64,000 nt of DNA from Flammeovirgaceae bacterium UBA2338 (GTDB taxonomy: Bacteria > Bacteroidota > Bacteroidia > Cytophagales > Cyclobacteriaceae): assembly GCA_002344795.1 (NCBI GenBank), contig DDUM01000050.1:1-64000 (forward strand), written 5' to 3'. Of this stretch, positions 46,380-55,787 are shown one piece after another (within the stretch, counting starts at the first letter, position 1; every line of letters starts with the position of its first letter). Made by a program: the position numbers and the translations under genes. Under the pieces are notes generated by a model, which saw nothing but the letters and a program-made list of their open reading frames with translations, did not search any database and was not told the DNA's origin.

Positions 46380-49300
46380 TTATCCTTCTGTCTCTAAACC
46401 CATGATATCATCGCAATGAAACTGAAGTTGAATTCTGCCTTCTCCACGTTGGGTCGGGTTGCCAGATTTTTTTGCTCCTTTCAGCTTCTGTATCAATCTT
46501 GCGCGTTCCACATCCAGTGCCTTGTTGTTGGCTTCGTCCTTTTCAACATCAAAGTATACCTTTCCATCAATGATGGTTTTTAAAGGTTTAGCATAAACAG
46601 AAAGAGGATGATCATTCCACAGTACCACGTCTGCAGATTTTCCTGCTTTAATACTTCCCATTTGATCATCAAGGTGTAGCATCTTGGCAGGATTGAGTGT
46701 TACCATTTTCCAGGCATCCTCTTCTGACATACCTGCATATTTTATAGACTTGGCAGCTTCCTGGTTTAACCTGCGACCCATTTCTGCGTCATCGGAATTG
46801 ATGGCGGTGAGTACCCCAGCGCGATGCATGATAGCTGCATTGTGGGGAATGGCATAACGCACTTCCCATTTGTAGTTCCACCAGTCTGCGAATGTAGAAG
46901 CGGCAACACCATGCTCTGCCATTTTATCGGCCACTTTATAACCTTCTAAAATGTGAGTGAAGGTATTCACACGGAAATCAAATTGCTCCGCCACTTTCAT
47001 CAACATGTTGATTTCAGATTGTACATACGAGTGACAAGAAATAAATCTTTTCTTTCTCAGGATTTCAAGCATGGTTTCATCTGCCAAATCCCTTCTTGGT
47101 TTCAAAGCGGTAGGTTTTACTTTGGCTGAAAGGTTATTGTAGGCATTCCACATTTTCTCGTATTCAAGAGCATTGGTAAAAGCATCTACATACACTTGTT
47201 CTACGCCCATGCGTGTTTGAGGGTAACGGATGGAGCTGGAGTTGCTTGATCTCTTCACATTTTCACCCAAAGCAAATTTGATGAATCCATCGGCTCCTTT
47301 AATTTTTAGATTTTCTGGAGACTCTCCCCATCTTAATTTGATCAATGCAGATTGCCCACCAATAGGGTTGGCACTTCCGTGTAATACTTGTACGGCCACA
47401 ACACCACCTGCTAATGCGCGATAAATGTTGATGGCTTCAGAGTCGATCACGTCACCAATGCGAACCATACCTGAGTTGGTAGCTACATCATTGATGCTGG
47501 CCGCACCAATATGGGAGTGTTCGTCTATTATTCCTGCAGTAAGGTGCTTACCTGTGCCATCTACTACTTTGGCACCGCCATCTGATAAGTTCTTCCCGAT
47601 TTTTGAAATTTTCCCATCTTTTAACAATACATCCGTATTCTGAAGGATACCATCACTTTCGTTGGTCCACACGGTTGCATTCTTAATTAAAATGGTTTCA
47701 GTAGCTGGAAGAGCAGGATAACCGTGTCCGTTGAAAGGGAAGATGACTTTTCCCAACTCTTCTTTAGCAGTATCACCTGCTGCATTATTGGCAGATTGAG
47801 CAATGTCACCAGTGCGGTTGCCTGTCCATGATACCCATGTACCATCAATCAATTGTCCTTTTCCTTTCCAACCGTTTCCTTCACTCCATCCGGATAGACG
47901 GATGCTTCCTTTACTCTCTTTCTCTGGCTTAAAGGTGAGGGTAATCAGATCATTGTCGAAAGTTGCATTGGCATCCAGTGATGTGTCACCCGTTTTTATT
48001 TTGGCTTTATGGCTTCCGGCATCTCCTGTTATCTCCAGGTTGTAGGTTTGTCCATTGATGGATAGGTTATAGTTCCCGCTATGGTCCTTCACGTTCAAAG
48101 GCTTTATAGCATAATGATCTCCTTGAATCCAATTTTGGTAAATGACGGTTTTATCGTCAAACAATTTTCCTGAAGTGATGATGAAGTTGGCGAGCATGCC
48201 TTTTTTCAGACTGCCCACCTGATCATCAATTTTTAACAACTGAGCAGGAGTCGTGGTTAGCGCCTTCAGAGCAGTGGCCTCAGTAAGTCCATTGGCAATG
48301 GCCTTTCTCATATTTGGTAAAAAGTCGCTGGCTTTCTTTAGACCTGAAGCTGTGATTGAAAAGTTAATTCCATTCTTTTCCAGAGCAGCAAGATTAGCAG
48401 GTGCCAATTCCCAGTGTTTCATTTCTTCCAATGATACTTTCTGAGCATCAAACGGATCTTCTACATCATAGGCATCAGGAAAATTGATGGGCACTATGAG
48501 TGATGCATTCGCGGCTTTGACTTCGTTGATTCTCTGATATTCGTCTCCACCTCCTTTGATGATATATTGAACTCCAAACTCATCACCGAGTTTATCTGCT
48601 CGTAAAATATTTGCCCAACTGTTGGCCTCAAAAACCTGTGGTAATCTTTGATTTTGAATCCATGCTTCCAGCGAATTGTCGGCAAAAGGTCTGGGGTTTT
48701 GACTACCAAACCAGTCTGCATCCATTTGCGTTTGGCGCAATACAGCAATAAAACCCATCAAAGAAACAGGGTAGGTTTGTGTGGATGATCCTTTTGAAAA
48801 TGAGAATTGAGCTGCAGCCTTTTGTTTGATGAGGGCAGTATTATCATTTTTTTCATTGAGACTCACGAAGGCACTGGTACCACGTGCAAGTCCATCGAAC
48901 TTGGTGGTAAGTACTGCTCCAAATCCGGATTTCCTTAACTCTTCGGCTGCTTTCGTGTCAATTGTAAATTCATCTGCAGCGTTGTAGTGTGCCCGAACCG
49001 CCTGATTGGCATTATAGGCACCCTTTGTTTTGGATTGGGTCTGCTCCGGACCACTGAACCGATTACCGCTTGGCCTTTCTACATCAGGCAAACCGTAGTT
49101 GGAAAACATATCAATCAGGGAAGGGTAAATGTATTTCCCTTTTAGATCAATAGTGGCATAACCTTTTGGTACGGAAAGGTTTGAGCCCACTTGTTCTACT
49201 TTGTTTCCTTTAATCAGTAATGTGGCATTTTGTAAGGTAGTTTGAGGGTCAACCACAATAGTGGCGTTGGTAAAGGCATATTGACCCGCTCGATTGTCTT

Positions 49301-49391
49301 TTACGTCATTTCGAGGGAATGTCTCCTGTGCCCAGGCTCCCCATCCTGTGACTAGCAGCATGAGGGTTAGCATAAATTTGAACTTCTTCAT
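46380..49391 (-). CDS. Secreted double amidohydrolase (inactive N half, active-type C half)
   Basis: The ATG at 49391 is the start (MKKFKFMLTLMLLVTGWGAW signal); a TTG ten codons upstream is not needed. There are two amidohydrolase modules. In the first (about 25-420) the metal motif is replaced (YIYPSLIDMFSNYGLPD). About 420-560 is a beta-rich insert (LSINGQTYNLEITGDAG). The second (about 570-1000) keeps LTAGIIDEHSHIGAASIND with H-x-H, RFISCHSY, FTHILEGY and INSDDAEMG. It is likely an imidazolonepropionase-like hydrolase acting on a periplasmic cyclic amide or peptide; the substrate is not known. It is the first gene of the pair with 45060-46361. Confidence 0.82.
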   Translation of the reverse strand: MKKFKFMLTLMLLVTGWGAWAQETFPRNDVKDNRAGQYAFTNATIVVDPQTTLQNATLLIKGNKVEQVGSNLSVPKGYATIDLKGKYIYPSLIDMFSNYGLPDVERPSGNRFSGPEQTQSKTKGAYNANQAVRAHYNAADEFTIDTKAAEELRKSGFGAVLTTKFDGLARGTSAFVSLNEKNDNTALIKQKAAAQFSFSKGSSTQTYPVSLMGFIAVLRQTQMDADWFGSQNPRPFADNSLEAWIQNQRLPQVFEANSWANILRADKLGDEFGVQYIIKGGGDEYQRINEVKAANASLIVPINFPDAYDVEDPFDAQKVSLEEMKHWELAPANLAALEKNGINFSITASGLKKASDFLPNMRKAIANGLTEATALKALTTTPAQLLKIDDQVGSLKKGMLANFIITSGKLFDDKTVIYQNWIQGDHYAIKPLNVKDHSGNYNLSINGQTYNLEITGDAGSHKAKIKTGDTSLDANATFDNDLITLTFKPEKESKGSIRLSGWSEGNGWKGKGQLIDGTWVSWTGNRTGDIAQSANNAAGDTAKEELGKVIFPFNGHGYPALPATETILIKNATVWTNESDGILQNTDVLLKDGKISKIGKNLSDGGAKVVDGTGKHLTAGIIDEHSHIGAASINDVATNSGMVRIGDVIDSEAINIYRALAGGVVAVQVLHGSANPIGGQSALIKLRWGESPENLKIKGADGFIKFALGENVKRSSNSSSIRYPQTRMGVEQVYVDAFTNALEYEKMWNAYNNLSAKVKPTALKPRRDLADETMLEILRKKRFISCHSYVQSEINMLMKVAEQFDFRVNTFTHILEGYKVADKMAEHGVAASTFADWWNYKWEVRYAIPHNAAIMHRAGVLTAINSDDAEMGRRLNQEAAKSIKYAGMSEEDAWKMVTLNPAKMLHLDDQMGSIKAGKSADVVLWNDHPLSVYAKPLKTIIDGKVYFDVEKDEANNKALDVERARLIQKLKGAKKSGNPTQRGEGRIQLQFHCDDIMGLETEG

Positions 49392-49771
49392 GTGGTAATT
49401 TTTTGTATTGATACATGGCAATTTGGTGTTAAATTTTAAGGTATGAAATAATTCAATGGATGAGTTTGGGGAATATATGGATGTGCGGTTATATAGGATG
49501 TATTGAAGGAAGAACTAGGAATCCCTGATGCAGTATATGTTACGTAATAATAGGTGTTTCCGACTCAATTCGTCCAAAACCGGACAGATTATAGGGTTTA
49601 CCAGCAATAACTGGGCAAGTCCAATTTTATGTACAGTATGTGTGAAAAAACAGAGAGAAACTATCTTTCCCCCATCCTGCAATAAAGGGCAATATCCTGT
49701 TCATTTTCAGGAATAATCACTCATCCTAAATGTTTGAAAAGTGTAGCTTTAGGGCAAACATCCATATCCTT
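49392..49771. other. Divergent gap between amidohydrolase genes
   Basis: A 380-bp stretch between divergent starts. No convincing frame: a 62-codon frame at 49528 has unlikely composition. No hairpin or promoter motif that I could assign with confidence. Confidence 0.3.
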
Positions 49772-51259
49772 ATGCTAAAATTACTTTACAAGACTTTTCT
49801 TATTGGATTTTGTTGCACGCTTGTGACGTACAACATCAGCTATTCTCAAAATCAGCCTGCACTGGCAATTACGAATGTTACAGTAATTGATGGAAATGGG
49901 GGTGAACCTTTGTTTGATCAAACGGTACTGATACGGAATGGTAGCATTGAAGAGATTGGAAAAGCATCCTCGATTAAAGTGCCTAAAAGCGCAAAAATCA
50001 TTGATGGGAAGGGCAAGTTTCTTACACCGGGTTTCGTAGATTCTAATGTGCACGCCTCCATTTACGGAGGAATGAATCGTCCTGAAACGGTTATAAAATA
50101 TGAATCGCAAAGTGAGGCACTGGTAACAGAGTTTGCACAACTTCAACTCAAGTACGGAGTTACGACCATTCGCGATAGTTTTGGAACATTGATTCCTTTG
50201 ATGGCGGTGAGAGATCGTATCAACAGAGGGGAAGTAGTAGGCCCACGCATGTTGGTAGCTGGTAATATAGTAGGGTGGGGCGGTCCGTTTTCTGTCAGTT
50301 GGGCGTTGGCAAAACCATCTGACATCAATGTGTTTCAGGAGCATTGGAATGATTTTATTACCCAGGGGTCTGGTGAGGAGCTAATGGATATGTTGCCAGA
50401 AGAGCTTAGCGTAGCGATCAACAAGTACCTTGATAAAGGACCTGATTTTATTAAGTACGGAGGTACTTCTCATTTTGATAATCCAGTGATGATTGGTTTT
50501 TCACCACGGGCTCAAAAGGTAATTGTAGATGAAACGCACAAACGGGGATTGATTGCTGAAACTCATTCTACTAATCTTGAAGGTTTGCGCTTGTCTATTG
50601 AAGCGGGTATTGACCTTATTCAACATCCGGAACATGCCACAAGGGTGCTGCCTGATGAGTTGGTGCAAATGATAAAAGACCGCAATATCATTTGTGCAAT
50701 GCTCAGCAATACCATCACGGGCGAGGTGTGGCAACAGCATGTTCAAAAAAGAAAGGCAGTACTTGAAAGCATTAAAAAGAGAGATGAAGCTTTTGGACCC
50801 GGGCATATTAAATCTTCGACCCAAAAGGGAAGGGAGGCACAGGAGGCCGGAGACTATATGGAAATTGCTCGCACCAATGCCAAAAAATTAATTGAAGCGG
50901 GTTGTCTTGTAACTATCGGTACAGATAATTACCAGGGATCTGCACCCGAGTTTTTGAGGGCCCCTAAGCCTCCCAATCAAGAGCCAGGTTCCGGAAGTAT
51001 AATGGCCATAGAGGGTTTGGTGGAATTGGGTATGACTCCCGCTCAGGCTATTGTAAGCGTAACAAGAACCGGAGCAATGGCAGCAAAAGGTTTGGATCGT
51101 TTTGGAACAATTGAGAAAGGCAAGATGGCTGATATGGTGCTACTGGATGCTGATCCGTTAACGGATATTTCCAATATAAGAAAAATAAATACGGTGATTA
51201 AAGATGGCAAAGTGATTGATATCTCTCGTTTGCCAGAAAAACCTGTCTTTAGGAAATAA
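49772..51259 (+). CDS. Secreted amidohydrolase
   Basis: The ATG at 49772 is preferred because it begins a signal-like segment (MLKLLYKTFLIGFCCTLVTY) and because the residues before it are not conserved. The fold is amidohydrolase: FLTPGFVDSNVHASIYGG (first His of H-x-H is Asn here, a variant seen in a subfamily with NVH), AETHSTNLEG, DLIQHPEHAT and TIGTDNYQGS. The C-terminal end is FGTIEKGKMADMVLLDADPL. It lies close to the other two secreted amidohydrolases but reads in the opposite direction and is a separate transcript. The substrate is unknown. Confidence 0.85.
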   Translation: MLKLLYKTFLIGFCCTLVTYNISYSQNQPALAITNVTVIDGNGGEPLFDQTVLIRNGSIEEIGKASSIKVPKSAKIIDGKGKFLTPGFVDSNVHASIYGGMNRPETVIKYESQSEALVTEFAQLQLKYGVTTIRDSFGTLIPLMAVRDRINRGEVVGPRMLVAGNIVGWGGPFSVSWALAKPSDINVFQEHWNDFITQGSGEELMDMLPEELSVAINKYLDKGPDFIKYGGTSHFDNPVMIGFSPRAQKVIVDETHKRGLIAETHSTNLEGLRLSIEAGIDLIQHPEHATRVLPDELVQMIKDRNIICAMLSNTITGEVWQQHVQKRKAVLESIKKRDEAFGPGHIKSSTQKGREAQEAGDYMEIARTNAKKLIEAGCLVTIGTDNYQGSAPEFLRAPKPPNQEPGSGSIMAIEGLVELGMTPAQAIVSVTRTGAMAAKGLDRFGTIEKGKMADMVLLDADPLTDISNIRKINTVIKDGKVIDISRLPEKPVFRK

Positions 51260-51281
51260 CATCTGGGCTGACCACAAAAAT

Positions 51282-51317
51282 AAAAAAGGCTGACTCACTT
51301 TTGAGTCAACCTCTTTA
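51282..51317. terminator. Bidirectional terminator between convergent genes
   Basis: aaaaaggctgactca, a short cttt loop and tgagtcaacctcttt form a long stem with A- and T-tracts between the amidohydrolase and DUF6952 genes. Confidence 0.85.
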
Positions 51318-51336
51318 TTATCTCGTAGAGTTGTGG

Positions 51337-51594
51337 CTATTTGTCGATAGACCCAACCACACGTTTCATGAATTCATTCAGGGCTTCCTTTTTGGGTTTA
51401 CCTTCCTTTATCATCGCACTCACTTCCAAGGCACCATACATATTGGAAAGTAACTCTCCAATCACATCGAGTTCTTCGTCCTTAAGTGATGACACTTCTG
51501 TTACCGATTCAAGCGTTTCGATGGTCTCCTGCAAAAAGTCAGCATCGTTTTGCTCCACAAATTCTGTAAAGTGCTTAATTAGGGGCAGTCTCAT
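51337..51594 (-). CDS. DUF6952-like small protein
   Basis: An 85-residue acidic helical protein (MRLPLIKHFTEFVEQNDADF). Its start codon lies 20 bp inside the thioredoxin gene, so it is translationally coupled. Proteins of this kind recur after thioredoxin-like genes in Bacteroidota and have no assigned function. It may help regulate the peroxiredoxin-thioredoxin couple. Confidence 0.8.
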   Translation of the reverse strand: MRLPLIKHFTEFVEQNDADFLQETIETLESVTEVSSLKDEELDVIGELLSNMYGALEVSAMIKEGKPKKEALNEFMKRVVGSIDK

Positions 51595-51889
51595 TGATAA
51601 AATCTTTAAGCACTTCGAACTTATTGGTTTGCACCTGCTTTAAGAGCTCTCCTTTGTTAAAGGCAGCAAAAGTGGGAAGGTTGTCTACATTGGCCAGCTT
51701 TCTTGAGTTTGGAAATTTCTCTGCATCAGCAATGATGAAAGTAGTGCCAGGCATTTCTGTTGACAGTTTCTTAAACTTTGGCTTCATGATCCTGCAATTG
51801 CCACACCACCCAGCGGTATACTGTACCAAAACTCGGTCAGCCTTTTTTACCAATTCCTGTAAGTTATCTTCTGTTAATTCGTTTACCAT
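51575..51889 (-). CDS. Thioredoxin-family protein
   Basis: A 104-residue thioredoxin with active site WCGNC (Cys29, Cys32), in which the second position is N where classical thioredoxin has P. The cis-proline region DNLPTFAAFNKGE is conserved. It starts 1 bp after the peroxiredoxin stop and is cytoplasmic because no signal is present. It likely reduces the peroxiredoxin next to it. Confidence 0.9.
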   Translation of the reverse strand: MVNELTEDNLQELVKKADRVLVQYTAGWCGNCRIMKPKFKKLSTEMPGTTFIIADAEKFPNSRKLANVDNLPTFAAFNKGELLKQVQTNKFEVLKDFINETAPN

Positions 51890-51890
51890 T

Positions 51891-52529
51891 TTAGTTCATG
51901 CTTAAATAAGTGGCTACTCCTTTTCTGTCCGCTGTCATCGCCTCTTTTCCTTCTTCCCAGTTGGCTGGACATACCTCTCCATTGGTCTGCACGTGCGTAT
52001 AGGCATCAATTAAGCGCATGTACTCTTTTACGTTTCTACCCAATGGCATATGATTGATTCCTTCATGGAATACGGTTCCTTCTTCATCGATGAGGTAAGT
52101 GGCACGATAGGTTACATTCTCACCTTGCACCAGTTCCAGGTTTTGTGCTTCATCGTATTCAACGCCAGTGATGTCTAATATTCCCAATGCATTGGCCAGG
52201 TTTCTGTTACTGTCAGCCAAAAGGTTGTAAGTAACACCTTCAATTCCCCCATTATCTTTTGATGTATTTAGCCATGCGAAATGTACCTCAGGAGTATCAC
52301 AGGATGCGCCAATCACAATGGTATTTCTTTTTTCAAATTCACCAAGGGCGTCTTGAAATGCGTGAAGCTCTGTAGGGCATACATAGGTGAAATCTTTGGG
52401 ATACCAAAATAGCAGTACTTTTTTCTTGTTTTCTATTGCCTCGTTTAAAACATTTATTTGAATGGTGTCGCCTAACTCATTGATGGCGTTAACCTTTACA
52501 CTTGGGAATTTTTTACCTACTAATGTCAT
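51891..52529 (-). CDS. Peroxiredoxin (AhpC/Prx1 type, 2-Cys)
   Basis: A 212-residue peroxiredoxin. The peroxidatic cysteine is Cys51 in DFTYVCPTELHAF. The resolving cysteine is in GEVCPANWEEG near residue 187, as in typical 2-Cys enzymes. It reduces hydrogen and organic peroxides at the expense of a thiol partner, here probably the thioredoxin in the next gene. It heads a three-gene operon with thioredoxin and a DUF6952-like gene. Confidence 0.93.
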   Translation of the reverse strand: MTLVGKKFPSVKVNAINELGDTIQINVLNEAIENKKKVLLFWYPKDFTYVCPTELHAFQDALGEFEKRNTIVIGASCDTPEVHFAWLNTSKDNGGIEGVTYNLLADSNRNLANALGILDITGVEYDEAQNLELVQGENVTYRATYLIDEEGTVFHEGINHMPLGRNVKEYMRLIDAYTHVQTNGEVCPANWEEGKEAMTADRKGVATYLSMN

Positions 52530-52564
52530 TTTGAAATACTTTTATTGTTCAAGAATTATAACCT

Positions 52565-52572
52565 CAAATTTA
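52565..52572 (-). promoter_or_regulatory. Likely -7 element of the peroxiredoxin operon
   Basis: Read on the minus strand it is TAAATTTG, a match to TAnnTTTG, about 40 bp before the peroxiredoxin ATG. A clear TTG -33 box was not found at the standard distance. Confidence 0.45.
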
Positions 52573-52758
52573 ACCTAATAGTTTAGAGGTAAGAAGGCTG
52601 AAATATTTTTGGGCACAAGGCTGCTCCAAATAAAATTTCATTGTTTGAAGCAAGATTAAGCTAATGTCTTGCTAAACAATTTTTGTCAATACATAAGGAG
52701 GGGAATAGGTGTATTTGCCAAACAAAATTACTTTGCTAAATTTTTAATTTTTAGAGCA

Positions 52759-52789
52759 AAATAATTCCCTTGATTTCAAGGAATTATTT
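52759..52789 (-). terminator. Hairpin after the secreted hypothetical gene
   Basis: aaataattcc and ggaattattt form a 10-bp perfect stem extended by ttg/caa with one bulged C. On the minus strand it lies about 35 bp after the stop of 52823-53413 and ends in attatttt, a suitable U-rich tail. Confidence 0.65.
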
Positions 52790-52822
52790 GAAATCTGTCT
52801 GAAGTGCCCCCAAAAGTATTTA

Positions 52823-53413
52823 CTAATTTTTGGCTGGTGGTGTAATCATTATATGAGCACGGTGTGTGCCTGGATCCATAATCCATGGCATGCCTGGAGC
52901 CGCAGGTTTTAGAGGAAGCCCAGTGCTTTCTGAAGTGGCAAATGGAATGTAGACTACTGACCTTAGATTGGCTCCAGTTACTTCACCTGTTTCGGTGTTA
53001 AATACTTCATCAGGTCCTGATAACACATATAAACTACTATTCTGAGGGATTTTTAGCTTCCCGGATTTTACTTCTTCTTCTCTTATATCAAAGATTTCTT
53101 TAAAACTTTTGCCTTCTTTTTTTAGTTCACGACCACGGGCCATGAATTCATCAAGCTCTTTATAATAACAAGCCACATTAAATCCTTTTTGTGCAGGATC
53201 ATCGGCTAGGCAGATTAAACCATTGGTTCCCTTTCTTAACACAATAAACTTCCCATCCTCTGCGAATCCATAAATCATCACTCCGTCACGCTGATCTTCA
53301 GGAGCAGCCATTACGGCAGCTTTCATTTGTACTTCCTTACCTGGCACTTTGGATTGTGCAAATAGGGGTGTAGATGAGATGGTGAGAATTAGAAGGAATG
53401 TAAGTGTTTTCAT
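52823..53413 (-). CDS. Secreted protein of unknown function
   Basis: The ATG at 53413 opens a clear signal peptide (MKTLTFLLILTISSTPLFAQ), so I prefer it to the upstream in-frame start at 53470. The mature 176 residues include EVQMKAAVMAAPEDQRDGVM and FIVLRKGTNGLICLADDPAQ, and the end APGMPWIMDPGTHRAHIMIT. These resemble Bacteroidota periplasmic proteins without a named domain. No enzyme motif was recognised. It is single and divergent from the LiaF-like operon. Confidence 0.7.
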   Translation of the reverse strand: MKTLTFLLILTISSTPLFAQSKVPGKEVQMKAAVMAAPEDQRDGVMIYGFAEDGKFIVLRKGTNGLICLADDPAQKGFNVACYYKELDEFMARGRELKKEGKSFKEIFDIREEEVKSGKLKIPQNSSLYVLSGPDEVFNTETGEVTGANLRSVVYIPFATSESTGLPLKPAAPGMPWIMDPGTHRAHIMITPPAKN

Positions 53414-53559
53414 GTGTGATTTGTATTTAGAGACTCTTGCTTCAGACTCAAATTTAGAGCAATTCTTCATCTATTTCAATTATCAGAAGGCAGACTGCCT
53501 TTTTTACCTACTGAATTCGGTTGTTCACCTACGAATGGCTGGGAATGGCCTATTTACCA

Positions 53560-53590
53560 TTGTGTAGAGATTGACTGCATCCTACTTTTG
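53560..53590 (+). promoter_or_regulatory. Promoter of the LiaF-like/LytS/LytTR operon
   Basis: TTG at 53560-53562 and TACTTTTG at 53583-53590 are spaced by 20 bp, the expected Bacteroidota -33/-7 arrangement. Transcription should start near 53597, giving a very short leader before the ATG at 53610. Confidence 0.6.
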
Positions 53591-53609
53591 AATCAAATAT
53601 TTAGAAATC

Positions 53610-54380
53610 ATGGAAACAACAAATAACAGGACCGGAGAGAATTTTAGATCGTCCGGAAATTCGGGTAAAATATTTTCTGGGGTAATTGTAGTGATTGTTG
53701 GTTGTGTATTGCTGGCCAATAAAATGGGAGCAGAAATACCACGTTGGATTATCAGTTGGGAAATGCTATTGATCGCCATTGGGTTTTATGTTGGCGCTAA
53801 ACACTCTTTCAGAAATTGGGGGTGGATCATTCCCGTATTGATAGGTTCTGTGTTTCTCGTGGATAGGATTGTGCCTGATTTAGAATTTCGACCTTATTTA
53901 TGGCCGGTTGCAATTATTGCAGTAGGGTTATATATCATATTGAATCCTAAAAATTGTAGCAGTCGGCAATGGAAGAATAGCGATTGGAAGGCAGGTATGG
54001 GAATGTCTGATGGCGGAAAAAAGAAACAAGAGGACGGGGATGACTACCTGAATTCTGTTTCAGTTTTTGGAGGAGTAGAGAAGAATATTGTTAGCAAGGA
54101 TTTTAAAGGAGGGGAAGTAACTACATTTTTTGGAGGATCTTCCATCAATCTGACCCAGGCCGATATAAAATCGAGAGCGGTGTTAGAGCTCACACAGGTA
54201 TTTGGTGGGGCACAATTAATTATCCCATCCAATTGGAAGTTGAGTTCAGAAGTGGTATCCGTTTTTGGAGGCATTGAAGACAAGAGATCGTATAACAAGG
54301 ATCAGGAAAATGAACCCGTGAAGACCCTTGTCCTAAAAGGCACCTCGATATTTGGGGGTATTGAGATTAAGAGTTATTGA
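53610..54380 (+). CDS. LiaF-like membrane protein with FGG beta repeats
   Basis: Residues of about 22-110 hold four short membrane helices (for example IFSGVIVVIVGCVLLANKMG, WIIPVLIGSVFLVD). The C-terminal 120 residues contain five (V/F)FGG repeats (SVFGGVEK, FFGGSSI, VFGGAQL, VFGGIED, IFGGIEI), the pattern of the LiaF cell-envelope stress domain. LiaF-type proteins hold a sensor kinase inactive until envelope stress. It is the first gene of a four-gene operon ending in a LytS kinase and LytTR regulator, so a similar role here is sensible. A start codon 20 bp after the promoter box fits. Confidence 0.82.
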   Translation: METTNNRTGENFRSSGNSGKIFSGVIVVIVGCVLLANKMGAEIPRWIISWEMLLIAIGFYVGAKHSFRNWGWIIPVLIGSVFLVDRIVPDLEFRPYLWPVAIIAVGLYIILNPKNCSSRQWKNSDWKAGMGMSDGGKKKQEDGDDYLNSVSVFGGVEKNIVSKDFKGGEVTTFFGGSSINLTQADIKSRAVLELTQVFGGAQLIIPSNWKLSSEVVSVFGGIEDKRSYNKDQENEPVKTLVLKGTSIFGGIEIKSY

Positions 54381-54402
54381 ATAGTAAGTAAAAGCACGTT
54401 TT

Positions 54403-54759
54403 ATGAATTGGTATATTGCAAAAGTAGCATTTAACATAGTGAGTGGATCTGGTGACCATACACCTCAATTTGATGAACAATATAGATTGATAAAAGCAGA
54501 ATCCATGGAAGAAGCATTTCAAAAAGCTGAGTATATTGGAATGAATGAAGAAGAGGTTTTACTGAACGAAAAACATGAAATTGTCAAATGGGATTTTGTT
54601 GGAATTTCAGAATTGTATCCGGTGAATGAATTGAGAGATGGTATGGAGCTGTTTTCGGGTATTCATGAAGTGGAAGATCGCGGGGCTTATATGGAGCTGA
54701 TAAAATTGAAATCAGCTTACGTGAAAAGTAAATTTGATACTGTGAGCGAAAACGTATAA
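54403..54759 (+). CDS. DUF4288 protein
   Basis: A 118-residue cytosolic protein. NWYIAKVAFNIV, FDEQYRLIKAESMEEAFQKA and WDFVGISELYPVNELRDGME are the motifs of DUF4288. No function is known. It is the second gene of the LiaF-like operon; its TAA overlaps the ATG of the kinase by one base (TAATG). Confidence 0.8.
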   Translation: MNWYIAKVAFNIVSGSGDHTPQFDEQYRLIKAESMEEAFQKAEYIGMNEEEVLLNEKHEIVKWDFVGISELYPVNELRDGMELFSGIHEVEDRGAYMELIKLKSAYVKSKFDTVSENV

Positions 54760-55787
54760 TGAACCGTAGTCGCAAAATTGCATTTCTTGAAATTTCATGG
54801 TGGTTCACCTGGACATGCCTTCAGGCATTTGCTTTAAATTTTGCGGGGTTTAGTTGGAAGATAAGTATTACCGATGCGGTTGTATCCAATTTTATTTTAG
54901 GATGGGAGGGGTATTCAATCATTTTGATGTTGAAATTTTATCAGCCGGACAAGTCAAAACTATACTACTTGTTGCTGTGGAGTGCTGCCTTATCAGGTAT
55001 TTGTGTTTTGGTAATTGAGTTTTCTTTGGGTTTAATTTTTGAAAGCAACACTTCTTACCTGATGTTTCTTGATAATACTGCACTATTGCGTTTCGGTTTT
55101 TCTTTTCTCATGCTGGCTTTTATAGCGGTGCTCGGCTGGACATGGTTCTATTTGCAAACGCAACAAAAGGATGAACTTCGCAAAGCAGATGTCGATAAAC
55201 TTTCAAAAGAAGCAGAACTGTATAGCCTTCGTCAACAATTACAACCTCATTTCCTTTTCAATAGCTTAAACTCAATCAATGCTTTAATAATTACAGAGCC
55301 CCAAAAGGCACGGAACATGGTGCAACAACTCTCTGATTTTTTCAGAGGAACATTAGGGAGGCAAGAATCTCATAAGGTGACGCTTTCTGAAGAATTGGAG
55401 CAGTTGCGGTTGTATCTTGAAATAGAAAAAGTTCGATTTGGCCATCGCCTGAAAACGGAAGTGTTCATGGATGAAAAAACCATTGGTTATATGATCCCTT
55501 CCCTGTTATTGCAGCCGGTAGTTGAGAACGCCATTAAGTTTGGATTGTATGATGTTACGGGAGATGTGCTCATAAGTATTCAGGCTGAAGCGGTGGGTAA
55601 CGACCTACAGATTTGTATTGAGAATCCGTACGACCCGGAGACCATTTCATCAAGTAAGGGCGTAGGGTTCGGGTTAAGCTCTATTGAAAGGAGATTGTAT
55701 CTGTTGTATGGTCGGAATGACTTACTTACAACAGAAAAAAAGAATTCAAAATTTAGAACATGCTTATTAATCCCTCAAACATCATGA
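54759..55787 (+). CDS. LytS-type sensor histidine kinase
   Basis: Residues of about 15-140 are four to five membrane helices. The phospho-acceptor region is LQQQLQPHFLFNSLNSINA-like (here LRQQLQPHFLFNSLNSINA), which is the His_kinase/LytS box. The HATPase end has PSLLLQPVVENAIKFG and SKGVGFGLSSIERRL. It lacks other sensor domains, so the membrane helices or LiaF-like partner sense the signal. It ends in an ATGA overlap with the regulator, so the two proteins are coupled. Confidence 0.9.
   Translation: MNRSRKIAFLEISWWFTWTCLQAFALNFAGFSWKISITDAVVSNFILGWEGYSIILMLKFYQPDKSKLYYLLLWSAALSGICVLVIEFSLGLIFESNTSYLMFLDNTALLRFGFSFLMLAFIAVLGWTWFYLQTQQKDELRKADVDKLSKEAELYSLRQQLQPHFLFNSLNSINALIITEPQKARNMVQQLSDFFRGTLGRQESHKVTLSEELEQLRLYLEIEKVRFGHRLKTEVFMDEKTIGYMIPSLLLQPVVENAIKFGLYDVTGDVLISIQAEAVGNDLQICIENPYDPETISSSKGVGFGLSSIERRLYLLYGRNDLLTTEKKNSKFRTCLLIPQTS

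Noticed and set aside
49528..49716. 62-codon frame in the amidohydrolase gap
   Set aside because: Composition and lack of promoter or partner suggest chance.
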